From: Spirochaetaceae bacterium
GTDB taxonomy: Bacteria > Spirochaetota > Spirochaetia > SZUA-6 > Fen-1364
Direction of reading: 5' to 3'
Length of the DNA stretch: 5,977 nt
Assembly (NCBI GenBank): GCA_003170115.1
Contig: PMZS01000346.1
Span: 1 to 5,977 of the forward strand
The notes beneath the pieces were generated by a model. That model was given only the letters and a program-made list of their open reading frames with translations. It had not been told where the DNA came from and searched no databases. The translations under genes and the position numbers were made by a program. Position 1 is the first letter of the stretch, and the number at the start of each line of letters is the position of its first letter. Shown here piece after piece: positions 1 through 5,977 of this stretch.

Positions 1-1051
1 GGTACAGGTAGTAAGGCTTCACGCGCGCCTTCAGCAGGCCGTGCATGAGCCTCTTCATGGTGTCCCCCGAGTCGTTGATGCCCGAAAGCAGGACTGTCTG
101 GCTGCCCAGGGGGATGCCGGCGTCCGCAAGGCGCGCGCAGGCTTCAATTGTCTCCGGGGTGAGCTCGTCCGGGTGGGTGAAATGTATGCTGACCCAGAGC
201 GGGTGCGAGCGCTTGAGTACCCGGGCGAGGGAGGTCGTGATGCGCTGCGGCATCACGACGGGGACCTTCGTCCCGATGCGCAGGAACTCCACGTGCGGGA
301 TCCTCCGCAGGCGGGAGAGCAGCCAGTCGAGCTTCTCATCGGAAAGCGTCAACGGGTCACCGCCCGAGAGCAGGACGTCCCGGACCTCGGCATGCGCGTC
401 AATGTAGGCGATTGCCTGCTCCCACTGTGACTGGAAGAAGATGCTGTTGTTGTCGGGGTTTTCCACCATGCGCGACCGCGTGCAGTAGCGGCAGTTGGAC
501 GCGCACGAGTTGGCCACCAGGAACAGCACCCGATCCGGGTAGCGGTGCACGATCCCGGGCACCGGCATGTCCCGGTCCTCCCCGAGGGGATCCTCCGCCT
601 CTCCGGGCACGCGGAGATACTCGTCGGTGACCGGAATCATCGTCCTTCGGAGCGGGTGCTCGGCGTTGTCCGGATCCAGGAGGCTGAGGTAGTACGGCGT
701 GATGGCAAAGGGCAGGGGGCCCGTATGCCTCTGGATTGCAGTCCGCTCATCGTTGGTCAGCCGCACAACCTGCTCCAGCGCCTCGAGAGAGCGCACGCGG
801 TTGCGAAGCTGCCATCGCCAGTCGCACCACTCCGCGGGGGTGATCAGCGGGAAGTGCCGTGCGCGAAACTCTTCGGATCGTGGTGAGGTGGGAAACTTGA
901 GCGGAACGGACGCCGGCTTCCTGATGGATCGGGAAAAGGACGTGAAGGACGGAATCGTAGTCCGGATGCCGAGCAGCTCGGCAAGGTCCTGGGCTACGGG
1001 CATTGTACCTGGAGGTTCTGCCTCCTCAGTGCTCTGCACTTTGGTTTCCAT
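1..1051 (-). CDS. kamA: KamA-family lysine 2,3-aminomutase (radical SAM, PLP), 3' end outside window
   Basis: This gene reads leftward and is cut by the window edge after 350 codons. The ATG at 1051-1049 is chosen because an in-frame TGA lies 22 bases upstream (1075-1073) and an AGGAG stands 11 bases before it. The radical SAM cluster motif CxxxCxxC is at Cys183, Cys187 and Cys190, followed by TR; the Arg matches the substrate-carboxylate Arg of the clostridial enzyme. Upstream, WCDWRWQLRNR (75-85), AITPYYLSLLDP (116-127) and PVPGIVHRYPDRV (163-175) match full-length KamA rather than the shorter EpmB. LLSGGDPL (227-234) and RIGTKVPVVMPQRIT (258-272) follow in order. The family converts L-lysine to L-beta-lysine in the cytosol using SAM, a [4Fe-4S] cluster and PLP. 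The PLP lysine and the two Asp residues that bind the lysine side-chain amine lie beyond the window, so a glutamate 2,3-aminomutase is not excluded. The N-terminus is about 58 residues longer than in Clostridium subterminale. No ablB-type acetyltransferase is visible. Confidence 0.93.
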   Translation of the reverse strand, partial: METKVQSTEEAEPPGTMPVAQDLAELLGIRTTIPSFTSFSRSIRKPASVPLKFPTSPRSEEFRARHFPLITPAEWCDWRWQLRNRVRSLEALEQVVRLTNDERTAIQRHTGPLPFAITPYYLSLLDPDNAEHPLRRTMIPVTDEYLRVPGEAEDPLGEDRDMPVPGIVHRYPDRVLFLVANSCASNCRYCTRSRMVENPDNNSIFFQSQWEQAIAYIDAHAEVRDVLLSGGDPLTLSDEKLDWLLSRLRRIPHVEFLRIGTKVPVVMPQRITTSLARVLKRSHPLWVSIHFTHPDELTPETIEACARLADAGIPLGSQTVLLSGINDSGDTMKRLMHGLLKARVKPYYLY

Positions 1052-1062
1052 TTCTGCTGGGA

Positions 1063-1067
1063 CTCCT
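1063..1067 (-). promoter_or_regulatory. Candidate ribosome binding site of kamA
   Basis: The minus strand reads AGGAG within a purine-rich run, 11 bases before the ATG at 1051. The spacing is a little long but acceptable. It supports this ATG over the next in-frame ATG at 1003, where the nearest GGAGG is about 17 bases away. Confidence 0.5.
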
Positions 1068-1080
1068 CTATCTCATCTCT

Positions 1081-1134
1081 GGCAGGGTAAGAGCCGCTCT
1101 TGCGCAGCGCTGTCGGCGGGTCCCCTCCCTGTCC
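1081..1134 (-). promoter_or_regulatory. Foldable GC-rich element in the kamA 5' leader
   Basis: GGCAGGG at 1081-1087 pairs with CCCTGTCC at 1127-1134, giving seven base pairs with one bulged base. Two small hairpins sit inside: AAGAG/CTCTT with a three-base loop (1089-1101) and GCG/CGC (1102-1110). Together they could form a closed multibranch structure in the kamA leader, ending 29 bases before the start codon. It does not match the lysine riboswitch or any other riboswitch I know. In GC-rich DNA such pairing can arise by chance, so a functional role is inference only. Confidence 0.22.
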
Positions 1135-1140
1135 ATACGT

Positions 1141-1205
1141 CGTTCAATAAATACTACATGCAAAAAACAAATGCAAGAGGTTTCGCGTATTCGAAGCTTT
1201 TTTTT
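1141..1205. promoter_or_regulatory. AT-rich divergent promoter region
   Basis: This is the only clearly AT-rich stretch in the window and lies between divergently read genes, so both promoters are probably here. The best minus-strand candidate for kamA is TTGCAT (1176-1171), a 17-base spacer, then TATTTA (1153-1148). Each hexamer matches the sigma-70 consensus at only three of six positions. TAGTAT (1156-1151) is a better -10 but lacks a good -35. I found no convincing plus-strand promoter. The hexamer ATGCAA occurs at 1158-1163 and 1171-1176, 13 bases apart, which could be a regulator half-site pair or chance. Confidence 0.35.
1175..1205 (+). terminator. Terminator-like hairpin with T8 tract in the flavoprotein leader
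   Basis: On the plus strand, bases 1175-1185 can pair with 1192-1202 around a six-base loop (1186-1191), using three G-U pairs, and eight T occupy 1198-1205. The core, 1180-1185 with 1192-1197, is six pairs including one G-U, so the stem is weak for an intrinsic terminator. It ends only 20 bases before the ATG at 1226. It could attenuate plus-strand transcription arriving from upstream, or simply reflect the AT-rich promoter sequence. Confidence 0.25.
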
Positions 1206-1225
1206 CAGATGGTAGACTGCCCGGC

Positions 1226-2473
1226 ATGCGTATAGTTGAAGGCGGATTTCGCGTCGCCGAAGGCGGATTTCGCGTCGCCGTGGTCGGAGGAGGGCCGGCC
1301 GGATTCATGGCCGCCCTGGCCGCCGCCGAAGCAGGCTCCGGCTCCGAGCTGACAGTATTTGATTCAGGTATTCCGCTCGCCACTGTTCTCCGTACCGGCG
1401 GAGGCCGGTGCAATCTCACAAACGCGAGCCATGGTATCAGGGAGCTGGCGGGATGCTATCCCCGGGGCGGAAAGTTCCTGATCTCGGCCTTTTCCCGTTT
1501 TGGACCGACAGAAACCATGGGGTGGTTCCGCTCCAGGGGTCTCCCCCTGGTCGAGGAGGCGGAAGGCCGCGTGTTTCCCCGGTCCGACAGGGCGGAGGAT
1601 GTGCGCCGGCTGCTGGAGACCGAAGCGCGACGCGCGGGAATCCGGGTGCGGGCCCGCGCGGCGGTGGACCTTGTCACCGTCGCGGGAGGGGTCTTCAGCC
1701 TCACGACCCGACGGGGAAGCGACTCTTTCGATCGCCTCGTCATCGCCACGGGGGGGAGGTCCGGCCACGGGCTTGCGCAATCCCTGGGGCACTCGATCAC
1801 GGTGCTGGCGCCTTCACTCACGGCGCTTGCGGCCCAGGAGTCGTGGGCAGGAAAGCTCGCCGGTCTTACGCTTCGGGGAGCCGGAGTTGCCTGGCACAAT
1901 GAGGGGGAAGGCGTCACCCGTGAGGAGGGAGACCTCCTTTTCACGCACCGGGGGATCTCGGGACCGCTTGCCTTCCGTGTCTCCTCACGCTGCGCTTTCA
2001 TGCAGATTTCCAGGGCTTCGCCCCTTCGGCTCTCCCTCACCGCCTTCCCCGGCACGCACGGGGCGGAGCTCGAGGCGCGGCTGCTCGCCCTTCTGGCCGC
2101 GCGGCCCCGGCAGCATGTGACCTCCACGGTGAGCACGCTCATTCCCCGAGCTCTTGCCGACGTCCTGGTCAGGCTCGCGGGGTTGAGCACGGATCTCCCC
2201 GCGGCCCAGTTGTCCCGGGAGGGGAGAAAGCGCCTTGCTGTCCTGCTGGAAGGGCTGCCGCTCACAATCGTCGGTCGGGAGAAGGGAACCGAGATGGTGA
2301 CCGCGGGCGGCGTGCGGCTGGAGGAGATCGACCCGCGCACCATGGGTTCCCGGGTCGTTCCGGGGCTTTTTTTCTGCGGGGAGGTTCTGGATATCGATGG
2401 CTTCACCGGCGGCTACAACCTGCAGGCCGCGTGGTCCACCGGACGCATTGCCGGGCTCGCCGCGGGCCGCTGA
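1226..2473 (+). CDS. BaiN/RdsA (HI0933, YhiN) family NAD(P)/FAD-dependent oxidoreductase
   Basis: This 415-residue flavoprotein has the COG2081/HI0933 signatures in order. The dinucleotide-binding loop GGGPAGFMAAL (21-31) is near the N-terminus. The family hallmark TGGGRCNLTN is at 57-66 and VFPRSDRAEDV at 116-126. A second Rossmann strand, VIATGG, is at 172-177, and LLFTHRGISGP at 237-247. The C-terminal FAD-closing part has VTAGGV (358-363), GLFFCGEVLDIDGFTGGYN (380-398) and AAWSTGRIAG (401-410). Length is normal for the family. Members are cytosolic; proposed roles include bile acid intermediate reduction (BaiN) and aminoacetone oxidation, but the substrate of most members is unknown, so none is assigned here. 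The ATG at 1226 has no clear Shine-Dalgarno. The first 18 residues contain EGGFRVA twice, from a 21-base duplication. hflX follows after 21 bases in the same frame, so the two are probably co-transcribed. A T7 run at 2367-2373 lies inside the gene without breaking the frame. Confidence 0.93.
   Translation: MRIVEGGFRVAEGGFRVAVVGGGPAGFMAALAAAEAGSGSELTVFDSGIPLATVLRTGGGRCNLTNASHGIRELAGCYPRGGKFLISAFSRFGPTETMGWFRSRGLPLVEEAEGRVFPRSDRAEDVRRLLETEARRAGIRVRARAAVDLVTVAGGVFSLTTRRGSDSFDRLVIATGGRSGHGLAQSLGHSITVLAPSLTALAAQESWAGKLAGLTLRGAGVAWHNEGEGVTREEGDLLFTHRGISGPLAFRVSSRCAFMQISRASPLRLSLTAFPGTHGAELEARLLALLAARPRQHVTSTVSTLIPRALADVLVRLAGLSTDLPAAQLSREGRKRLAVLLEGLPLTIVGREKGTEMVTAGGVRLEEIDPRTMGSRVVPGLFFCGEVLDIDGFTGGYNLQAAWSTGRIAGLAAGR
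1238..1279 (+). repeat. Perfect 21-base tandem duplication, two copies, in frame
   Basis: Bases 1238-1258 and 1259-1279 are identical 21-mers beginning GAAGGCGGATTTC. Each encodes EGGFRVA. The second copy leads directly into the first beta strand of the FAD fold (VAVVGGG), so the first is the likely extra copy. The unit is seven codons, so the frame is kept. Confidence 0.95.
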
Positions 2474-2494
2474 ATCGGGTATGCTGTCCGCCGG

Positions 2495-3805
2495 ATGAGC
2501 AGGGACTTCCTCACTGAACTGGATACCAGCGCCCCGCCAGGGAGCAGGGCGATCCTCGTCGGCGTCGAGCTGAAGGGCGCATCGGGCGCATGGACAATGC
2601 AGGATTCGCTGGACGAGCTGGGGAGGCTGGCTGAGACCGCGGGCCTCGCCGTGGCGGGAGCCACCACCCAGAAGCTCGCGCGTCCCGACCCCCGCACGTG
2701 GATCGGATCCGGCAAGGTCCGGGAGCTGGGGGAGCTCGCGGCGGCGAGCGACGTGAAATACGTGCTCTTCGACGACGAGCTTTCCCCGGGGCAGCAGCGA
2801 AAGCTCCAGGCGGCGCTGGGGGACGGGGTGCGGATCATCGACCGCACCCGGCTCATCCTCGACATCTTCAGCCAGCACGCACAGTCCCGGGAGGGCATGC
2901 TGCAGGTCGAGCTTGCGCAGTACCAGTACCTGCTTCCGCGGCTTGCCGGTATGCGTGCGGGACTCTCCCAGCAGACGGGCGGCGCGGGCGTGGGGCTCAG
3001 GGGACCCGGGGAGACGCAACTCGAGCTGGACCGCAGGCAGGCACGACGCAGGATCGCCGTCCTCAAGGCGGGGTTGGAAGAGGTGAAGGTGCAGAGGCGA
3101 CAGCACCGATCGCGCAGAGAGCGCTCCGGCCCCCCGGTGGCGGCCCTGGTCGGCTACACCAACGCGGGCAAGAGCTCCCTGCTGAACGCGATCACCGGCG
3201 CCGGCGTGCTCGTCCAGGACAAGCTTTTTGCAACGCTGGACCCCATCACGCGGCGGCTTGCCCTGCCCGGCGGCAGGGAGGCCCTCCTTACCGACACCGT
3301 CGGGTTCATACGCAAGATCCCCCACGACCTGGTGGCCGCTTTCCGCGCCACTCTGGAAGGGATCGAGGAAGCGTCGCTGATCCTGCACGTCGTGGACAGC
3401 TCGCACCCCCACCCGGCCGAGCAGATAGCGGCGGTTGACGAAGTCCTGGCCGGCCTGGAGCTTTCCTCGACCCCGCGCCTCCTGGTGTGGAACAAGATCG
3501 ACCTCCTCCCCGGACAGGATACGCTTCTGCTCCTCGCCGGCCGACACGAGCTTTCGCTTGCGGTCAGCGCACGAACCGGGAAGGGTGTCCCCGAGCTGCT
3601 TGCGAAGATCGAGACAATTCTCCGGGAAGGGCTGGTGGAGGTGCGGGTGGCACTCCCGTACGACCGCTATGACCTGGTGAAGCTCGTCTACGAACAGGGA
3701 TCGGTCACCACGAAGGAGGACGGGCCGGAGGGCGTCTCTCTCCGCGCCCTCGTCCCCGCGGCCCTCGCGCTGATGCTCGAGCCGTTCGCCGCGGAGGATG
3801 ACTAA
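2495..3805 (+). CDS. hflX: GTPase HflX
   Basis: A 436-residue HflX of normal length with both family domains. The N-terminal HflX domain runs to about residue 180 and includes ILVGVELKG (20-28), GSGKVREL (71-78), the IDRTRLILDIF region (115-125) and the glycine-rich GGAGVGLRGPGETQLELDRR (162-181). A basic helical linker (182-211) leads to the G domain. G1 is GYTNAGKS (220-227), the switch I segment FATLDP 245-250, G3 DTVGF (267-271), G4 NKID (333-336) and G5 SAR (358-360). HflX binds the 50S subunit, hydrolyses GTP and splits stalled or stress-damaged 70S ribosomes. ATG 2495 is the only standard start after the in-frame TGA of the upstream flavoprotein gene; no good Shine-Dalgarno is visible. 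A five-codon frame at 2481-2498 (MLSAG) overlaps the start as ATGA and could couple translation. The TAA at 3803-3805 overlaps the stop of the convergent diguanylate cyclase gene. Confidence 0.97.
   Translation: MSRDFLTELDTSAPPGSRAILVGVELKGASGAWTMQDSLDELGRLAETAGLAVAGATTQKLARPDPRTWIGSGKVRELGELAAASDVKYVLFDDELSPGQQRKLQAALGDGVRIIDRTRLILDIFSQHAQSREGMLQVELAQYQYLLPRLAGMRAGLSQQTGGAGVGLRGPGETQLELDRRQARRRIAVLKAGLEEVKVQRRQHRSRRERSGPPVAALVGYTNAGKSSLLNAITGAGVLVQDKLFATLDPITRRLALPGGREALLTDTVGFIRKIPHDLVAAFRATLEGIEEASLILHVVDSSHPHPAEQIAAVDEVLAGLELSSTPRLLVWNKIDLLPGQDTLLLLAGRHELSLAVSARTGKGVPELLAKIETILREGLVEVRVALPYDRYDLVKLVYEQGSVTTKEDGPEGVSLRALVPAALALMLEPFAAEDD
3802..3805. other. Overlapping stop codons of convergent genes
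   Basis: The bases CTAA hold the hflX stop TAA (3803-3805, plus) and the diguanylate cyclase stop TAG (3804-3802, minus). There is no intergenic space, so any terminator for either transcript must lie inside the other gene. I saw no hairpin with a T tract near the junction. Confidence 0.9.
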
Positions 3806-5952
3806 CCGGCGGCAGCCCGGCGGCGGTAATCCGCATAGGCGGTGAAAGCTCCGCCCTTGTCCACGAACATGACGGTATTGCGCGTCCGCTTCGCCGCGTA
3901 GAGCGCCCGGTCCGCTTTCTCCACCGCCTTCTGCAGATCGAGGATACCTCCGATGTCGGCAACGCCGATGGAAAGCGTCGCGCAGGGCTGGCCGCCATCC
4001 TTCCCGACCTTGCGCACGTCCTGCATGCCTTCGCGCGCGAGCACCTTCCCTTCCTGGGCAAAGCGCAGCCTCTCGGCGAGGACGATCCCCGTGTGCATGT
4101 CGGAAGGAACCACGATGAGTATTTCCTCTCCCCCGTAGCGCACCGCGAGGTCTCCCTCGCGGATGTTGTCGAGGATCATCGCCGCCGTCGCCTTCAGCAC
4201 CTCGTCGCCCCGGGAGTGGCCCAGCGAGTCGTTCACCCACTTGAAATGGTCGATGTCGATCATCAGCAGTGTGAGTGGAGTCCGGCTGCCGCGCAGCCGC
4301 TGGAGCTTCCGGGGAAGCTCGTTCAGGAAGTAGTCCTTGTTCTTCAGGCCGGTGAGTGCGTCGAGATGCCGCCCGGGGAACTGCTCCCCGAGGGTCGCCT
4401 GAAGGGATTGCTGGGCGTCCCGCGCGCCCACGGCCCTCTCCTTGCTCCACACCGCGTGTTCCGCGGAGGAGGCATTGACTATCCCGTGTCCCGCAAGGGC
4501 GGCAGGGCTCTTCGGGTCGTTCAGCAGGGAGTCGTACAGGTATGCCACGCCCCGCAGGACGTCGAGGAACGCGACCTGGGCCTTCTGCGGGATGGCCATG
4601 ACGGTCTCCCGGAACCGGGCCTCGATCCATCTCTTCAGCTGCCGGGTGACGGGGTGGTAGTCCACCGTTCCCGTCCGGGCCGCGGCAATGAAGTCCACGA
4701 TGCCCTTCGCCCCGAGATCCTCCATGACCTTCCTGCTCACCGGGTCCCCGGCGCCGAGCGTGGTCTGGTTGAGCACCATCCCCGCCTCGGTGAGAAGGAC
4801 GGACAACCGGGAGGCCAGCTCGTGGACGCTCGGGCCCTCGACATGCCCCCGCTCAGTCATGAGGTGGCCGAAGCCCTTGATTGCGGCGTTGCGCAGCTGG
4901 TTGATGCGTTCCGCGAGGGTGCGGGCGCGCTGGCTGTTCCTGAACTGCGCCGCGTACCGGGGATCTCCGCCGGTCTCCCGCGCGTACTCCCGCACCGCGT
5001 CGAGGTAGGGCTCGAAGACCCTTGGGTACGCCTCGCGCCATTGGTCTCTCAGCGCGAGCAGGTCGCCGTGCAGCCCTTCGCGACCGACCAGCTTCTCCAG
5101 AACCCCGGGATCGAGGGAGAAAAGCATGTCGTCGATGAGGGAATGGAGCACGAGCACGATGCCCATGATGTCCTGGGAGGAAACGTTCTCCAGGTCCACC
5201 GCCCGCGCCTGGAAGACCGGTGAGTGTCGGAAGATCCTGTTGGTGAAATAGGGCAGGACAAACTCGCCCTGCTCGATGCGCTCCACGCCCGAGTCGGGGA
5301 AGAGGGAGGCGAGCATTGTGAGGGTGCCCTCGAAGCGGACACTGAACTTCTCCGTCTTTTCCTGTTCCAGGCGCGCCAGCTCATGGGCCTGTCTTTCCTG
5401 CAGCTCTTTTTCTCGAAGCTCGCGCATCCTCCGCTCCCACCCCTCCCAGGTGAGAATGTCGCTGTCCTGGATCTCGAGAAACTGGCGAACGGCGGCCGTC
5501 TTCTCGGCCGTCACGTCCTCTTCCGTGTAGAACGCGTCGATCATCTTCAGGAGCGCGGGGTACAGCTCGTGGGCGAACCGTCCCAGGTTCTGATAACTGG
5601 CGCGGAACAAGCCCTCCGCCTCCAGCATCTCCCCGGCTGCCCGGGCGCCCGGGGTCTTGTCGAGATTCACCTCCCGGGCGATGTCGAACAGAAGGACGAG
5701 TTTCTCCCGTTCCACCGCGGCCGTGATGGCAATGAGCCGGCACCCGTCCTTCACCACGCGCGCGAGGTCGGAGACGCGCACCTGCTCGTGGGCGCGGAGG
5801 CTCTTCCCGAGGTACTCCAGGCTCTTGCGAAGCATGTCGTAGGGCTGCGTGAAGACTGAAAAGAACTCCACCGCAAACGGCTCGCGCGTGCGCAGATCCG
5901 CGAGTATCTCCTCCTGTGTGTGCGAAGGGGAGCCGGAGCCCCTCTGTCCCAT
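3802..5952 (-). CDS. Diguanylate cyclase: unrecognised helical N-terminal region plus GGDEF domain
   Basis: A 716-residue protein. The GGDEF domain starts at DALTGLKNKDYF (531-542). Metal and GTP-binding positions are present: MIDIDHFK (564-571) with Asp566, Asn574, and GHSRGDEVL (578-586) with Asp583. The active-site loop is RYGGEEI (605-611), a GGEEF variant with Ile for Phe. The inhibitory-site motif RxxD is REGD (598-601), five residues before GGEE as in PleD, so product inhibition is expected. SIGVA (661-665) and ADRALYAAK (680-688) complete the domain. It should make cyclic di-GMP from two GTP. Residues 1-525 have no long hydrophobic segment or signal peptide, so the protein is probably cytosolic. 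They look mostly alpha-helical, with a highly charged coiled-coil-like stretch at about 170-203. I do not recognise PAS, GAF, HAMP or receiver motifs there. The ATG at 5952 has GGGAGG three bases upstream. The frame stays open to the window edge, so an earlier start is possible. Catalytic activity is inferred from motifs; the N-terminal function is unknown. Confidence 0.9.
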   Translation of the reverse strand: MGQRGSGSPSHTQEEILADLRTREPFAVEFFSVFTQPYDMLRKSLEYLGKSLRAHEQVRVSDLARVVKDGCRLIAITAAVEREKLVLLFDIAREVNLDKTPGARAAGEMLEAEGLFRASYQNLGRFAHELYPALLKMIDAFYTEEDVTAEKTAAVRQFLEIQDSDILTWEGWERRMRELREKELQERQAHELARLEQEKTEKFSVRFEGTLTMLASLFPDSGVERIEQGEFVLPYFTNRIFRHSPVFQARAVDLENVSSQDIMGIVLVLHSLIDDMLFSLDPGVLEKLVGREGLHGDLLALRDQWREAYPRVFEPYLDAVREYARETGGDPRYAAQFRNSQRARTLAERINQLRNAAIKGFGHLMTERGHVEGPSVHELASRLSVLLTEAGMVLNQTTLGAGDPVSRKVMEDLGAKGIVDFIAAARTGTVDYHPVTRQLKRWIEARFRETVMAIPQKAQVAFLDVLRGVAYLYDSLLNDPKSPAALAGHGIVNASSAEHAVWSKERAVGARDAQQSLQATLGEQFPGRHLDALTGLKNKDYFLNELPRKLQRLRGSRTPLTLLMIDIDHFKWVNDSLGHSRGDEVLKATAAMILDNIREGDLAVRYGGEEILIVVPSDMHTGIVLAERLRFAQEGKVLAREGMQDVRKVGKDGGQPCATLSIGVADIGGILDLQKAVEKADRALYAAKRTRNTVMFVDKGGAFTAYADYRRRAAAG

Positions 5953-5955
5953 GAG

Positions 5956-5961
5956 CCTCCC
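5956..5961 (-). promoter_or_regulatory. Candidate Shine-Dalgarno of the diguanylate cyclase gene
   Basis: The minus strand reads GGGAGG, then three bases, then ATG at 5952. The match to the anti-Shine-Dalgarno is good but the spacing is short. Because the frame is open upstream to the window edge, this does not settle the start. Confidence 0.35.
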
Positions 5962-5977
5962 GGCGCTCTCGCTCAGC

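Noticed and set aside
1..1051. kamA as a truncated pseudogene
   Set aside because: The frame is intact up to base 2 and is cut only by the window edge.
1052..1136. Lysine riboswitch in the kamA leader
   Set aside because: The leader is too short and I could not find the conserved riboswitch core sequences; only generic pairing is visible.
41..1235. Overlapping plus-strand frames at 41-430, 45-407, 545-886 and 699-1235
   Set aside because: All lie mainly opposite kamA, whose minus-strand frame has the complete KamA motif order. None has a recognisable domain.
1456..2406. 316-codon minus-strand frame inside the flavoprotein gene
   Set aside because: It is Ser/Arg/Pro-rich antisense shadow; the plus strand carries the full HI0933-family motif set.
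3806..3830. CGGCGGC repeat just past the hflX stop as a possible terminator
   Set aside because: It is a direct repeat encoding the Arg/Ala-rich C-terminus of the cyclase, not an inverted repeat, and has no T tract.
1985..4630. 881-codon open frame on the minus strand
   Set aside because: It runs antisense across the flavoprotein and hflX and then out of frame through the cyclase gene. It is rich in Arg, Gly and Pro with no domain, as expected for a shadow of GC-rich coding sequence.
4093..5859. Two successive plus-strand open frames (376 and 211 codons) opposite the cyclase gene
   Set aside because: They lie wholly antisense to a gene with clear GGDEF motifs, have low-complexity composition and show no recognisable domain.

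Overview
The window is ordinary, densely packed chromosomal DNA from a GC-rich bacterium. G+C looks to be around two thirds by eye, with strong G/C preference at third codon positions. That bias explains the many long antisense open frames, which are shadows. I see no transposase, integrase, phage gene, CRISPR array, tRNA or rRNA. The gene set (full-type lysine 2,3-aminomutase, HI0933/BaiN-type flavoprotein, HflX, GGDEF protein) suits an environmental bacterium, perhaps deltaproteobacterial or spirochaetal, but the window holds no decisive taxonomic marker.

Layout. (1) Positions 1-1051, minus strand: the N-terminal 350 codons of a KamA-family radical SAM aminomutase; the gene runs off the left edge. 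(2) Positions 1052-1225: a 174-base divergent control region, the only sizeable non-coding stretch. It has a GC-rich part that can fold (1081-1134) in the kamA leader and an AT-rich island (about 1141-1205) with a hairpin followed by eight T on the plus strand. (3) Positions 1226-2473, plus strand: a BaiN/RdsA (HI0933, YhiN) family FAD oxidoreductase, whose N-terminus carries a perfect 21-base tandem duplication. (4) Positions 2495-3805, plus strand: the ribosome-associated GTPase HflX, 21 bases downstream and probably co-transcribed. (5) Positions 3802-5952, minus strand: a 716-residue soluble protein with a large helical N-terminal region I do not recognise and a C-terminal GGDEF diguanylate cyclase domain with an intact RxxD inhibitory site. 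Its stop codon overlaps that of hflX tail to tail.

The genes do not form an obvious pathway. KamA makes or handles a beta-amino acid, the flavoprotein is a redox enzyme of unsettled substrate, HflX acts on stalled ribosomes, and the GGDEF protein should make cyclic di-GMP in response to an unknown cytoplasmic cue. I found no convincing new multi-gene system. The most novel element is the N-terminal region of the diguanylate cyclase, about 525 residues long. Smaller points of interest are the recent-looking 21-base duplication, the two foldable leaders and the shared stop codons at the convergent junction.
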